Shown here piece by piece: positions 29,100 through 38,461 of a DNA stretch of 57,992 bases. The number at the start of each line of letters is the position of its first letter. Positions within the stretch are counted from its first letter, which is position 1. Source of the DNA: Rheinheimera hassiensis (lineage in GTDB: Bacteria; Pseudomonadota; Gammaproteobacteria; Enterobacterales; Alteromonadaceae). Below the pieces are notes generated by a model. That model was not told the origin of the DNA. It saw nothing but the letters and a program-made list of their open reading frames with translations, and did not search any database. Where the stretch lies: contig NZ_JAKUJZ010000013.1 of assembly GCF_022436675.1 (NCBI RefSeq), positions 1 to 57,992 on the forward strand, in the 5' to 3' direction. The translations under genes and the position numbers were made by a program.

Positions 29100-30272
29100 T
29101 CAGCTTGCCTGATTAAACCGTCCAAAAGCCGCATCCAAATCTGCCAGTAAATCGTCTACATCTTCCAGGCCGATATGCAGGCGGATTAATGGCCCGCTGT
29201 AGGGCCAAGTTGTGGCGCTGCGCAGGTTTTGCACTTTCATTGTGGCGGTAATTAAGCTCTCAAACCCGCCCCAGGAAAAGCCCATTTTAAAATGCGCCAT
29301 ACCTTCAACAAAAGCTTCTACCTGCTGCTGGCTGCCCTGCTTTAACACAAAGGAAAACAAGCCGTTGCTGCCGCTAAAATCACGCTGGAAAATGCTGTGG
29401 CCGGGGTGTGTTGGTAGTGCCGGGTGTAGCACGGCTTCAACCTCCGGCCTTTGCGCCAGCCAGTTGGCTACTTTAAGCGCACTTTGCTCGTGCTGCTTTA
29501 ACCGCACCGACAAGGTGCGTAAACCGCGCAGTGCGGTGTAGGCGTCATCGGCTGAGGCGCAATAACCCATTAAATAGCTGTGTTCACGCAGTTGCGGCCA
29601 GTGTTTTGCATTGGCACTGGCGGTGCCCAGCATCACATCAGAATGGCCGACAATATACTTGGTGGCCGATTGCACAGAGATATCTACACCCAGCTCAAAT
29701 GGCTGGCATAAAATGGGCGAGGCCCAGGTATTGTCCAAAATAGTGACGATATTGTGCTGGCGCGCCACAGCGGTAATGGCCGGAATATCCTGCATTTCAA
29801 AGGTTAGCGAGCCCGGCGATTCGAGAAAAATTACTTTGGTATTGGGCTTTATTAAACTGCTAATCGCCGCACCTATTTGCGGATCGTAATAGCTTATGTC
29901 AATTCCCAGCCCGGCCAGCAGCTTGTCGCATAAGCCGCGTGTTGGCTCGTAGGCGCTGTCAACCATTAACAGGTGATCGCCGCTTTGTAAAAATGCCAGC
30001 AGTGCCCCGCTGATGGCTGCGGCACCACACGGATACAACGCACAACCGGCGCCGCCTTCCAGCTCGCAGATGGCTTCTTGCAAGGCAAAATGGGTATCGG
30101 TGCCACGACGGCCATAAAACGGCACCCTGTTACCACGATTTTGCGTGGCATGTTTTAACTGTGCAAAGGTATCAAACACTATGGTGGAGGCGCGTACCAC
30201 TGGCGGGTTTACTACGTTGCCGGTATAACTTTTGCTGCGGCCAGCATGAATAAGCCGGGTATCTTTTTTCAT
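29100..30272 (-). CDS. metC: Cystathionine beta-lyase (Cys/Met metabolism PLP enzyme)
   Basis: A protein of 390 residues cleaving cystathionine to homocysteine, pyruvate and ammonia. VVNPPVVRASTIVFDT and YGRRGTDTHFALQEA open the family. PCGAAAISGALLA binds the phosphate, D180 of ILDNTWASP contacts the pyridine ring, and K205 in SVQSATKYIVGHSD is the Schiff-base lysine. The RRGT-type motif favours MetC over MetB (inference). The start is taken at 30272; 30302 would add ten residues. Its 3' end is duplicated as a fossil 2.8 kb downstream, marking an insertion point. Confidence 0.9.
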   Translation of the reverse strand: MKKDTRLIHAGRSKSYTGNVVNPPVVRASTIVFDTFAQLKHATQNRGNRVPFYGRRGTDTHFALQEAICELEGGAGCALYPCGAAAISGALLAFLQSGDHLLMVDSAYEPTRGLCDKLLAGLGIDISYYDPQIGAAISSLIKPNTKVIFLESPGSLTFEMQDIPAITAVARQHNIVTILDNTWASPILCQPFELGVDISVQSATKYIVGHSDVMLGTASANAKHWPQLREHSYLMGYCASADDAYTALRGLRTLSVRLKQHEQSALKVANWLAQRPEVEAVLHPALPTHPGHSIFQRDFSGSNGLFSFVLKQGSQQQVEAFVEGMAHFKMGFSWGGFESLITATMKVQNLRSATTWPYSGPLIRLHIGLEDVDDLLADLDAAFGRFNQAS

Positions 30273-30487
30273 TTCTCTGCCCTTGTCAGTAAACCATTTC
30301 AATTTAAGTCGGGTATAAAGACTTCTGGATGTCTGTAATATAACTGCTATATTGCCATAAGGTTAAACGCTTGTCGTCTGCTGCAGTAATAGTTGAAGCG
30401 CGTAGCCAACTTTGGATCTCGCTAAGCCTTGTTTGACAAAGGTTACAACGGCATCTAGGGTTTTGAAAATAATCAGGAGAAAAACAG

Positions 30488-32983
30488 ATGCGCAACTTTA
30501 CCCTTACACCCTTAACACTGGCTATTGCCGCAGTTTTTATTACCCCAGGGTTATCTGCGCAGCAAGCTGGATCAGCCGCAGCAGAAGACGAAAAAATAGA
30601 GCAAATTGTGGTAACCGGCACCCGGGTAGCCGGCCGCTCGGTATCGGATACTGCCGTACCTATCGATATTGTCAGCGCGGTGACATTGGAGCGCTCTGGT
30701 ACTACAGAGCTGAACCAGGCGCTGTCGGTGGCTTTACCGTCATTTAACTTCCCCCGCCCCGGCCTTGCCGATGGCACTGACACCATCCGCCCGGCAACCT
30801 TACGCGGCCTTGGCCCAGACCAATCACTGGTGCTGGTTAATTCAAAGCGGCGCCATTCAGCGTCTTTGGTTAACGTAAACGGCACTGTCGGCCGGGGTTC
30901 GTCAGCGGTGGATCTGAATACCATTCCAATGGGTGCGGTAAGTGCTATTGAAGTACTGCGCGACGGCGCTTCAGCCCAGTATGGCTCGGATGCAATTGCC
31001 GGGGTGTTAAACGTACGCCTGCGCGAAGCCAGTGAAGGCGGCAATTTTACCGCCTCTTATGGTTACCGTGAAAGTAACTACACCACGCCCACTACACCGC
31101 CGCCAACGGGTGCCAACTGGAGCGCGCCGGATCGGATAGAACGTGGTGTCAGCGATGGCGAAACGATGAATTTATCGGGTTGGAAAGGCTTTAATCTGGC
31201 CGATCAGGGTTTTGTTACGGTAGCCGTTGAATATAAAGATGCTGATCGCACCGAGCGCGGTGGTTATGATCACCGCCAGCAATACCCGCGGGTAAATGGT
31301 GAGTTTGACCCGCGTGAACAAACCATAGAACGTTTTAACGCCTGGTATGGCGAACCGGAAGTGCAGCAATTTACTCTGTTTATAAATACCGGCATTGATA
31401 TTGGCCCGGGCAAGTTTTACAGCTGGCTGAGTTATCAGGACCGTGCGGCAAAATCAGGCGGCTTCTTTCGCCGGGCACAGGACGATCGCAACGTTATTGA
31501 AGTACACCCAGATGGCTTTTTGCCGATTATTGCCCCAGATGTTACCGACACCAGCTCGGCTTTAGGCTATGAATGGGATATGGGCGACTGGAGCTTTGAT
31601 GCTTCAGTGGTATACGGCTTTAATGAAATGGAATTTACCATTGAAAACACCGTTAACCGCTCAATTGGCCCCAGCAGTGCAACCGAGTTTGATGCCGGTG
31701 GTTTTAACTATGACCAGGTTGTCGGTAACTTTTCTGCCGTAACGTCATTTGATGTACCCGCTTTTGCCTCACCCGTTAACCTGGCAGCAGGGGTTGAACT
31801 ACGCCGTGAAAGCTACACTATTTTTGCCGGTGAGCCCGGCTCTTACCTCAACGGTGGTGTATTACTGCCCAACGGCAACCCTACCCAATCCGGTGCCCAG
31901 GTGTTTCCGGGGTTCAGGCCTGCCAATCAGGTAAATGAAAGCCGTGAATCGGTAGGTGTGTTTGTCGATCTGGAAGCTAACCTTACTGATAACGTGTTAG
32001 GTTCTGTAGCTGTGCGGGCTGAAGATTACTCAGACTTTGGCAGCAACGTTACCGGTAAACTGGCGCTGCGCTACGATATTACCGACAGTTTTGCGCTACG
32101 CGGTTCATTACAGAATGGCTTCCGCGCTCCGTCGCTGCAGCAGCAGTTTTTTACCAGCACCTCTACCAACTTTATCAATGGCGTGCCGTTTGATATCACG
32201 ACCTTTCCGGTTAATGACCCGGTTGCAGTGGCATTAGGTGCTCAACCTCTGGATGCCGAAGAGTCGGTTAACCTGTCATTAGGTACCGTATTTCGCGTAG
32301 GTGCTGTGTCGATCACTATTGACGGCTACCAGATTGATATTGACGATCGTATCGTACTGTCAGAAAACCTTACCGCAGCGAATGTGCGCGATTACCTTAC
32401 TGATCAGGGCTTTATCGGCATAGGTGGCGGCCGTTTCTTTATTAACGGCGTAGACACCGAAACCAAAGGTATCGACCTGGTTGTCAACTGGGCATTACCT
32501 ACCGATGCGCTGGGCGATTTTGACGTAACCTTCGTGGCTAACTACAACGAAACCAAAGTTACCCGCACGCCACAAACTGAAGAACTGGCCGCACTGGACC
32601 CGGCACCTGAGTTGTTTGGCCGCGTAAACGTGCTAACCTTTGAAAAAGGCAACCCGAAAGACAAACTGGGCGCTATTGTAAACTGGAGCCACGAGCGGGT
32701 TGGTGCCACCTTACGGGCCACCCGTTATGGCGAAGTACTGACACCGGGTACCACAGCAGCAACTGACTTTACACTGGGTGCCAGAACCCTGGTAGATATT
32801 GAAGGCCGGCTGGATATCACTGACAGCTGGCGGCTGGCGGTAGGTATGGATAATATCTTTGATCAATACCCTGAAGCCTTCCCGGTGTCGTTAAACAGCA
32901 CGGGTAATACCCCGTACTCGAACTACTCGCCGTATGGCCGTTCGGGCCGGTTAATATATGCCAAAGTAAGCTACAACTTCTGA
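30488..32983 (+). CDS. TonB-dependent outer-membrane receptor
   Basis: A protein of 831 residues with RBS AGGAG. The signal peptide ends at LSAQQ. A TonB-box-like EQIVVTGTRVAG follows, then the plug with TLRGLGPDQSLVLVNSKRRH and IEVLRDGASAQYGSDAIAGVLNV. A barrel ends in RLIYAKVSYNF with the terminal Phe. The NSKRRH stretch and SSAVDLNTIP are like receptors in Alteromonadales for glycans or iron chelates; the substrate is not known. It is divergent from metC across 215 bases and ends at a bidirectional terminator. Confidence 0.92.
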   Translation: MRNFTLTPLTLAIAAVFITPGLSAQQAGSAAAEDEKIEQIVVTGTRVAGRSVSDTAVPIDIVSAVTLERSGTTELNQALSVALPSFNFPRPGLADGTDTIRPATLRGLGPDQSLVLVNSKRRHSASLVNVNGTVGRGSSAVDLNTIPMGAVSAIEVLRDGASAQYGSDAIAGVLNVRLREASEGGNFTASYGYRESNYTTPTTPPPTGANWSAPDRIERGVSDGETMNLSGWKGFNLADQGFVTVAVEYKDADRTERGGYDHRQQYPRVNGEFDPREQTIERFNAWYGEPEVQQFTLFINTGIDIGPGKFYSWLSYQDRAAKSGGFFRRAQDDRNVIEVHPDGFLPIIAPDVTDTSSALGYEWDMGDWSFDASVVYGFNEMEFTIENTVNRSIGPSSATEFDAGGFNYDQVVGNFSAVTSFDVPAFASPVNLAAGVELRRESYTIFAGEPGSYLNGGVLLPNGNPTQSGAQVFPGFRPANQVNESRESVGVFVDLEANLTDNVLGSVAVRAEDYSDFGSNVTGKLALRYDITDSFALRGSLQNGFRAPSLQQQFFTSTSTNFINGVPFDITTFPVNDPVAVALGAQPLDAEESVNLSLGTVFRVGAVSITIDGYQIDIDDRIVLSENLTAANVRDYLTDQGFIGIGGGRFFINGVDTETKGIDLVVNWALPTDALGDFDVTFVANYNETKVTRTPQTEELAALDPAPELFGRVNVLTFEKGNPKDKLGAIVNWSHERVGATLRATRYGEVLTPGTTAATDFTLGARTLVDIEGRLDITDSWRLAVGMDNIFDQYPEAFPVSLNSTGNTPYSNYSPYGRSGRLIYAKVSYNF

Positions 32984-33003
32984 TAACACCTGTCTGACAA
33001 ACT

Positions 33004-33026
33004 AAGGCGCCTTTTGAAGGCGCCTT
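33004..33026. terminator. Bidirectional terminator
   Basis: Perfect stem AAGGCGCCTT-TTG-AAGGCGCCTT with flanking T runs, between the receptor stop and the stop of the convergent EAL gene. Confidence 0.9.
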
Positions 33027-33028
33027 TC

Positions 33029-33799
33029 TTATTGCAGGTTATTAATCTGCCAGCTTTCCAGCAGCACTTCCAACTGGGGTTTGGCAAAATAATAGCCCTG
33101 CAAATAACGAATACCCGCTGATGTCAGATAATCTAGTTCTGCTTTACTTTCAATGCCTTCTGCCAACACTTTGGTGCCCTGCAATTCGCATTGCGCTATG
33201 GTTTGCTCAACAATAAATTGCTTGGCCGGGTTTTGCTCTATATTGCGGATCAGCTGCATATCCAGCTTTAAGATATGTGGCTTTAGTTCAATCAACCAAT
33301 CAAGCGTGGCAAAACCTGAGCCGTAGTCATCAATAGCGGTTTGAAAACCACGCCTGGCATAACTGCGAAAAATACGGTTTAAATGTGCTTTATCCGGGAT
33401 TTGCTCACCTTCGGTTACTTCAAAAATCAGTCTGCGCAGGTCAAAACCGTATAAATCGGCAGCCTCGATGGTGGCTTTGATACAGGTGTCGGGGTTATAT
33501 ACTGCGTTAGGCAAAAAATTGATATGCAAAAAGGTGTTGCAGCCTAAGCGGGCCGCAGTTTCGATGGCTTTTACCCGACAGGCCTGATCAAAGTAGTATT
33601 TGTTGTTGTCATTAATATGCTGAAACACCCAGCCAGCGCCCTCGCCCTGCGGCCCGCGCACCAGCGCTTCATAGCCAAATACGGCTTTGGTTTGCCAGTC
33701 GATAATCGGCTGAAATGCCATACGGATCTGAAAGCCCAGCGCCTCGCCGCTTAAACAATCACGGCAGGTTTGTTGTTTAATACTGTCGGGAAACTGCAT
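33029..33799 (-). CDS. EAL-domain cyclic-di-GMP phosphodiesterase
   Basis: A protein of 256 residues, essentially one EAL domain. EALVRG (44-49), INFLPN, FEVTEGE, AIDDYGSGFATL (DDFG-type metal loop with Y), LKLDMQLIR and LAEGIESKAEL are all present, and LQGYYFAKP ends the fold. Metal and substrate residues appear complete, so active hydrolysis of c-di-GMP to pGpG is expected. There is no sensor domain; a short CRDC pair (12-15) at the N-terminus could bind a metal. It promotes motility over biofilm in known relatives. Confidence 0.93.
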   Translation of the reverse strand: MQFPDSIKQQTCRDCLSGEALGFQIRMAFQPIIDWQTKAVFGYEALVRGPQGEGAGWVFQHINDNNKYYFDQACRVKAIETAARLGCNTFLHINFLPNAVYNPDTCIKATIEAADLYGFDLRRLIFEVTEGEQIPDKAHLNRIFRSYARRGFQTAIDDYGSGFATLDWLIELKPHILKLDMQLIRNIEQNPAKQFIVEQTIAQCELQGTKVLAEGIESKAELDYLTSAGIRYLQGYYFAKPQLEVLLESWQINNLQ

Positions 33800-34027
33800 A
33801 AACTGTTAGTTAACTTTAGCCATCTGATGATCTGACTTTAACGTTGTTAGCGCTATCTTGCCAGTGATATTGTCCCGATATGCACTTTTGCCAATACCCG
33901 GTTTAAGCATCGCTGCCGCATAGCAGGCTAAAACTGGCATGAGCAGCACAGAGCTGTATAATGTCATCATTCTGATCTAAGTGGCATTTGTGGCGTAACT
34001 ATGCCCTTTTGCTGTTAAAAGGCCGCT

Positions 34028-35518
34028 ATGAAATACAAAGATTTACGTGATTTTATTGCACAGCTGGAGCAACGTGGTGAACTGGTACGGGTAACCGCTG
34101 AAGTAGACCCGGTACTGGAAATGACCGAAATTGCCGATCGCACCCTGCGCGCTGGCGGCCCGGCCATTTTATTTGAAAACCCCAAAGGCAGCCGTATTCC
34201 AGTACTGGCCAACCTGTTTGGTACACCGCAGCGGGTGGCCTTAGGTATGGGCCAGGAAAACGTCAGCGCCCTGCGCGAAGTAGGCAAGCTACTGGCATTT
34301 TTAAAAGAGCCCGAACCACCGAAAGGTTTAAAAGACGCCTTTAGCAAACTGCCTATTTTTAAGCAGGTGCTGAATATGTCGCCCAAACAGGTGAAAAAAG
34401 CCCCCTGCCAGGACGTTGTACTTAGCGGCGATGAAGTTGATTTAACTCAACTGCCTATTATGACCTGCTGGCCCGGCGATGCCGCGCCCTTAATTACCTG
34501 GGGTTTAACCGTGACTAAGGGGCCGCATAAAGAGCGGCAAAACCTCGGTATTTACCGCCAGCAGTTGCTGGGTAAAAACAAACTGATTATGCGTTGGCTG
34601 TCGCACCGTGGCGGCGCGCTGGACTTTTACGAATTTCAAAAAGCCAACCCTGGCCAGCGTTTTCCGGTAGCGGTGGCGCTGGGCGCGGACCCTGCCACCA
34701 TTTTAGGCGCAGTAACACCGGTGCCGGATACATTGTCAGAGTACGGCTTTGCCGGTTTGTTGCGTGGCGATAATACTGAAGTAGTTAAATGTATCAGCAA
34801 TGATTTGCAGGTACCGGCCAGCGCTGAATTTGTGCTGGAAGGCTACCTTGAACCGGGCGAAATTGCACCTGAAGGCCCGTACGGCGACCACACCGGTTAC
34901 TACAATGAAGTAGATAACTTTCCGGTATTTACCGTTACCCATATTACCCAGCGCAAAGATCCTATTTATCACAGCACCTATACCGGCCGGCCGCCAGATG
35001 AACCCGCCATTCTGGGCGTTGCGCTAAACGAAGTTTTTGTGCCGATACTGCAAAAGCAGTTTCCGGAAATTACCGACTTTTATCTGCCGCCCGAAGGCTG
35101 CTCGTACCGGCTGGCTATAGTGACGATGAAAAAACAATATCCAGGCCATGCCAAGCGCGTGATGATGGGGGTATGGTCATTCCTGCGCCAGTTTATGTAC
35201 ACCAAGTTTGTCATTGTCTGCGATGACGACATTAACGCCCGCGACTGGCAGGATGTCATTTGGGCTATCACTACCCGGATGGACCCGGCCCGCGATACCA
35301 CACTGGTAGAGAACACACCGATTGACTACCTAGATTTTGCCTCGCCGGTATCAGGCTTAGGTTCAAAAATGGGTATGGATGCTACCAATAAATGGCCGGG
35401 TGAAACCACGCGCGAATGGGGCGAACCGATAGTAATGGACCCGGCAGTAAAACAACGCATAGACGATATCTGGCCAACGCTGGGTATTACACTGTTGCTA
35501 AAGGACACCTCGCTGTGA
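34028..35518 (+). CDS. ubiD: 4-hydroxy-3-polyprenylbenzoate decarboxylase
   Basis: A protein of 496 residues, usual for UbiD. It decarboxylates the prenylated benzoate in ubiquinone synthesis using prenylated FMN made by UbiX. Conserved blocks: [69 protein letters not shown] (active-site acids) and [13 protein letters not shown]. It overlaps the downstream ferredoxin gene by three bases, so the three genes ubiD–ferredoxin–fre form one operon. Confidence 0.95.
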   Translation: MKYKDLRDFIAQLEQRGELVRVTAEVDPVLEMTEIADRTLRAGGPAILFENPKGSRIPVLANLFGTPQRVALGMGQENVSALREVGKLLAFLKEPEPPKGLKDAFSKLPIFKQVLNMSPKQVKKAPCQDVVLSGDEVDLTQLPIMTCWPGDAAPLITWGLTVTKGPHKERQNLGIYRQQLLGKNKLIMRWLSHRGGALDFYEFQKANPGQRFPVAVALGADPATILGAVTPVPDTLSEYGFAGLLRGDNTEVVKCISNDLQVPASAEFVLEGYLEPGEIAPEGPYGDHTGYYNEVDNFPVFTVTHITQRKDPIYHSTYTGRPPDEPAILGVALNEVFVPILQKQFPEITDFYLPPEGCSYRLAIVTMKKQYPGHAKRVMMGVWSFLRQFMYTKFVIVCDDDINARDWQDVIWAITTRMDPARDTTLVENTPIDYLDFASPVSGLGSKMGMDATNKWPGETTREWGEPIVMDPAVKQRIDDIWPTLGITLLLKDTSL

Positions 35519-35793
35519 GTTATCTGGTTACTATCACACCGGCACAGCTGAGCTTTGCTGTGCAGCAAGATGAAACTATCCTTGCGGCAGCGCTACGTAA
35601 TGGGATAGATTTTCCACATCGTTGCCGCCAGGGTGTGTGTACCAGCTGTGTCTGTAAGCTAAAAAGTGGTGAGGTGCGCTACAACGAACCGCAACCGCTA
35701 ACCGAACTGGACAAACAACAGCAGTTTACCTACTGTTGTTTAGCCTACCCAAAAACTGATCTGGTTTTACACCACCCTTTTATCCGTGGCTAA
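35515..35793 (+). CDS. Plant-type [2Fe-2S] ferredoxin
   Basis: A protein of 92 residues, starting from GTG at 35515 inside the ubiD stop; the apparent ATG at 35416 lies in ubiD and is rejected. Four cluster cysteines: [11 protein letters not shown] supplies the first three (CxxxxCxxC) and TYCCLAYP the fourth. This equals the N-terminal ferredoxin domain of larger ferredoxin–flavin reductases. Here that domain is a separate gene directly before the reductase, so the two proteins probably form one electron-transfer pair. Confidence 0.9.
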   Translation: MSYLVTITPAQLSFAVQQDETILAAALRNGIDFPHRCRQGVCTSCVCKLKSGEVRYNEPQPLTELDKQQQFTYCCLAYPKTDLVLHHPFIRG

Positions 35794-35819
35794 GCCGTAA
35801 GGCCATTGCGAAGAGCACT

Positions 35820-36527
35820 ATGACAACAATTTCCTGTAATGTAGATTTAATTGAAGCCCTCACCCCAACCGTAAACCGGGTGTTATTAACGCCAGCACAA
35901 CCGGTCAGCTTTGCCAGTGGCCAGTATTTGCAGCTGTGTTTAAGCGACAGCGATAAAAGGCCATTTTCCATCGCCAGTATACCGGGCCAGCGCCAGCTGG
36001 AACTGCATATTGGTGGCGCAGTTGCCGATGCTTACGCCAGCCAGGCACTGGCACATCTGATACAACAACATCAGCTGCAACAGCCGGTGCAGGCTGAGAT
36101 CGGTTTAGGCAATGCCCAGTTTCGCGCCGAAAGCGAGCGGCCACTTATTTTACTGGCCGGTGGTACCGGTTTCTCTTATATCTACAGTATTGCGCAAACG
36201 ATAGCAGCAGCAAATATTGACCGGCCGGTATTTATGTATTGGGGCGTGCGTGAGCAAAACGCTTTATATCATGCCGATATTATGCAGGCCTGGGCAGCAC
36301 AAAACAGCAAATACCGCTTTATTCCGGTGGTACAAAACCCGGATGACAACTGGCAAGGCCGCAGCGGCATGGTACACGAAGCCGTGTTAAATGATTTTGT
36401 CTCACTGGATGCCTACGACATATACGTAGCCGGGCCTTTTGCTATGGCAGGCGTAGTGCGCAATGCCTTTATTGAACAAGGCGCCCAGCGCGAGCATATG
36501 TTTGCCGATGCCTTTGCCTATATCTGA
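35820..36527 (+). CDS. fre: NAD(P)H-flavin reductase
   Basis: A protein of 235 residues with the ferredoxin-NADP reductase fold. RPFSIASIP binds the flavin, LLAGGTGFSYIYSIAQ binds NAD(P), and the C-terminal DIYVAGPFAMAG closes the pocket. It matches Fre/UbiB-type flavin reductases that supply reduced FMN. It is encoded after ubiD and the ferredoxin, 26 bases from the latter. In many gammaproteobacteria fre follows ubiD; reduced flavin feeds UbiX, hence UbiD. Confidence 0.92.
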   Translation: MTTISCNVDLIEALTPTVNRVLLTPAQPVSFASGQYLQLCLSDSDKRPFSIASIPGQRQLELHIGGAVADAYASQALAHLIQQHQLQQPVQAEIGLGNAQFRAESERPLILLAGGTGFSYIYSIAQTIAAANIDRPVFMYWGVREQNALYHADIMQAWAAQNSKYRFIPVVQNPDDNWQGRSGMVHEAVLNDFVSLDAYDIYVAGPFAMAGVVRNAFIEQGAQREHMFADAFAYI

Positions 36528-36530
36528 CAT

Positions 36531-36557
36531 AAAAAACGCCCATAACGGGCGTTTTTT
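36531..36557. terminator. Bidirectional terminator
   Basis: AAAAAACGCCC / GGGCGTTTTTT with a 5-base loop. It serves the ubiD operon and the convergent TonB-domain gene. Confidence 0.92.
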
Positions 36558-36571
36558 CAACCTGCTTAACG

Positions 36572-37888
36572 CTACATAAACTGTTGTTTCATTTCTTTTG
36601 CCGGCGCGTAATTTTTTGCTATTGCTTGCTCTAACAGTGCCATACCCTGCTCACGCTGGCCTTCCAGAATAAGCCGGGTTCCTGTCCAGGCCATTACTTC
36701 AGCATCATCTTTGCCCAGTAAATAATCTTCCCACTGTTTATCATAAGCGGCCATAATACGCTGCGCCTCAATATTGCCGTTCTTGGCGGCCTGCTCCCAC
36801 CAAAACATCCCGGACATTGAGCGGGATGTATGGATTGATGGCGTAGCAACTACTTTAGAAACGCCATTAACCGAAAGCCGTTCAATACGATAAATATCTG
36901 TTTCAACCTTCCCTTTCAACGTTAAGCCTACCAGGCTGGTTATTTCACTCTTATCCTCAATACTTGAGCTAATTTGCTCTGTGATGGTGCCATCCTTTGC
37001 TACACGGACAACGGCACTGCCCCAGAAGCCATCAAAGTCGACCTTTAACCGTGCTCTGCTCTTGTAAATACTAAAGTCTGGTGTTGTAGCCAAAGGCAGC
37101 CCAGAATCGTACCAAAAGCTATTTGTACTTTGCACGCCAATCAAAGATAACAAAGTACCCAGTACAAACTGATAATGTGGTGCACCAGCTACCGCATAGT
37201 CCCAAAGTTTATGCTCTTCCATTACTTTCTCAACAGTAGACAGCTTAACCCCGCCATCTATTGCATAATCCAGCCGCACATGCAGCAAGTGCTTCTGGTC
37301 GCTTGGCTCATAACGCCACCTTTTTATTGCTCTTACCGAGGCTTTTTCAAAGGTATTTTCAGGATATGCATCCAGCGTGTCGACAGCGACAATTTCGCCT
37401 TGCTCGTTTACCAGAAAGCGCAGCTTTACATAACCAAAGAGACCATTCGCTAACGCACTTCTGGGGTATTCCGGAGGTACACGTTTAACCGGTTGCGGCA
37501 AATTGATATCATCAGGTGACTCCTCTGCCGGCTCAATAATCACTAAACGTTGCTTCAATTGCTCATATTGCAGGGTAGCCAAATCCAATTGTTGTTCAGA
37601 GGCTTTAGCACTAATCTTGCCCAGTAAATCTTTAGCCTGCGGGTGATCTAACTCTGCCGCCAGCATAAAGTACGCCAGAGCCTTGGTAAGGTCTTTTTCC
37701 TGCCCTTCGCCCTGATAAGCCATTGCCCCCAGATTAAAAGCTGCCAGCTCGTTAGCTAAGGGTAATAACTCAGCAAACTGCTGCTGCGCTTCAGTATAAT
37801 TTTTCTGATCATATGCTTTTAACGCTTCGAGCATATCTGCATGCGCAGCGGTACAACTCAATAATGCCAACCATAGCCACTTTTTCAT
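36572..37888 (-). CDS. Exported protein with Sel1-like repeats and a TonB C-terminal domain
   Basis: A protein of 438 residues with a signal peptide (1-17). Residues ~30-110 contain Sel1/TPR-like repeats (AAFNLGAMAYQGEGQEKDLTK). Residues ~130-205 match the TonB C-terminal domain (PVKRVPPEYPRSALANGLFG … GYVKLRFLVNEQGEIV … AIKRWRYEP). A further unrecognised region and a final Sel1-like tail (WWEQAAKNGNIEAQRIMAA) follow. There is no membrane anchor, so it is not a standard TonB; it may be a periplasmic protein with this fold in another role. A monocistronic gene. Confidence 0.8.
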   Translation of the reverse strand: MKKWLWLALLSCTAAHADMLEALKAYDQKNYTEAQQQFAELLPLANELAAFNLGAMAYQGEGQEKDLTKALAYFMLAAELDHPQAKDLLGKISAKASEQQLDLATLQYEQLKQRLVIIEPAEESPDDINLPQPVKRVPPEYPRSALANGLFGYVKLRFLVNEQGEIVAVDTLDAYPENTFEKASVRAIKRWRYEPSDQKHLLHVRLDYAIDGGVKLSTVEKVMEEHKLWDYAVAGAPHYQFVLGTLLSLIGVQSTNSFWYDSGLPLATTPDFSIYKSRARLKVDFDGFWGSAVVRVAKDGTITEQISSSIEDKSEITSLVGLTLKGKVETDIYRIERLSVNGVSKVVATPSIHTSRSMSGMFWWEQAAKNGNIEAQRIMAAYDKQWEDYLLGKDDAEVMAWTGTRLILEGQREQGMALLEQAIAKNYAPAKEMKQQFM

Positions 37889-37986
37889 CCCTAACCTCTT
37901 TGTAAGTAATATGCATCAAACTTTACCTTAAGCATCAATATTTGTAACGTTGTTTATGCTTTGTATCATTTATCAACTCAACGGAT

Positions 37987-38003
37987 CACTGGTTTGGCCA
38001 GTC
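37987..38003. promoter_or_regulatory. FadR-like operator upstream of fadM
   Basis: CACTGGTTTGGCCAGTC matches 12 of 17 positions of the FadR consensus and is palindromic at its ends (ACTGG/CCAGT). It overlaps a possible -35 TTGGCC (37994-37999), and 17 bases later ATTATT could be the -10. Confidence 0.55.
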
Positions 38004-38050
38004 AAACTATGCCACAATTATTGCATCTTAAATAAGTACACAGCACAAAC

Positions 38051-38461
38051 ATGAGCCACAAAACCCTGATCAAAGTACGCGGATATCATCTAGATATTTA
38101 CCAGCATGTAAACAATGCCCGTTATCTGGAGTTTTTAGAAGAAGCCCGCTGGGGCTATTTGGAAGACAGCGGCGATATCGACTGGTTTGCCAAACACGGT
38201 CTGGCCTGGGTCATTGTAAATATTAATATTAACTACCGCGTGGCGGCCACGATGGGCGATCAGTTGGAAGTACTCACCCGCTTTAGCAAAGTCGGCGGCA
38301 AAAGCGCGGTGGTAACGCAAGAAGTACGCATTGCTGGTAAAGATGCTATTGCTGCTGATGCTCAGGTTACTTTTGTTTGTCTGGATCAGAAAACCGGTAA
38401 AGCAGTGGCCATTGAAGGCGAGCTGAAAGCCCGTTTAGAGCAGCATATCGCAGAGCAATAA
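38051..38461 (+). CDS. fadM: Long-chain acyl-CoA thioesterase FadM
   Basis: A hot-dog-fold thioesterase of 136 residues. It starts with KVRGYHLDIYQHVNNARYLE, nearly identical to the E. coli FadM beginning, and has the catalytic region ARYLEFLEEARW. VVNINI-type stretches and EGELKARLEQ also match. It hydrolyses long-chain acyl-CoA, helping beta-oxidation of unsaturated fatty acids. Its stop is directly against the stop of the convergent gene. A FadR-like site lies upstream, fitting fatty-acid control. Confidence 0.93.
   Translation: MSHKTLIKVRGYHLDIYQHVNNARYLEFLEEARWGYLEDSGDIDWFAKHGLAWVIVNININYRVAATMGDQLEVLTRFSKVGGKSAVVTQEVRIAGKDAIAADAQVTFVCLDQKTGKAVAIEGELKARLEQHIAEQ

Noticed and set aside
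30304..31044. Minus-strand reading frame of 246 codons
   Set aside because: It is antisense to the signal peptide and plug of the TonB receptor at 30488-32983 and shows no family features.
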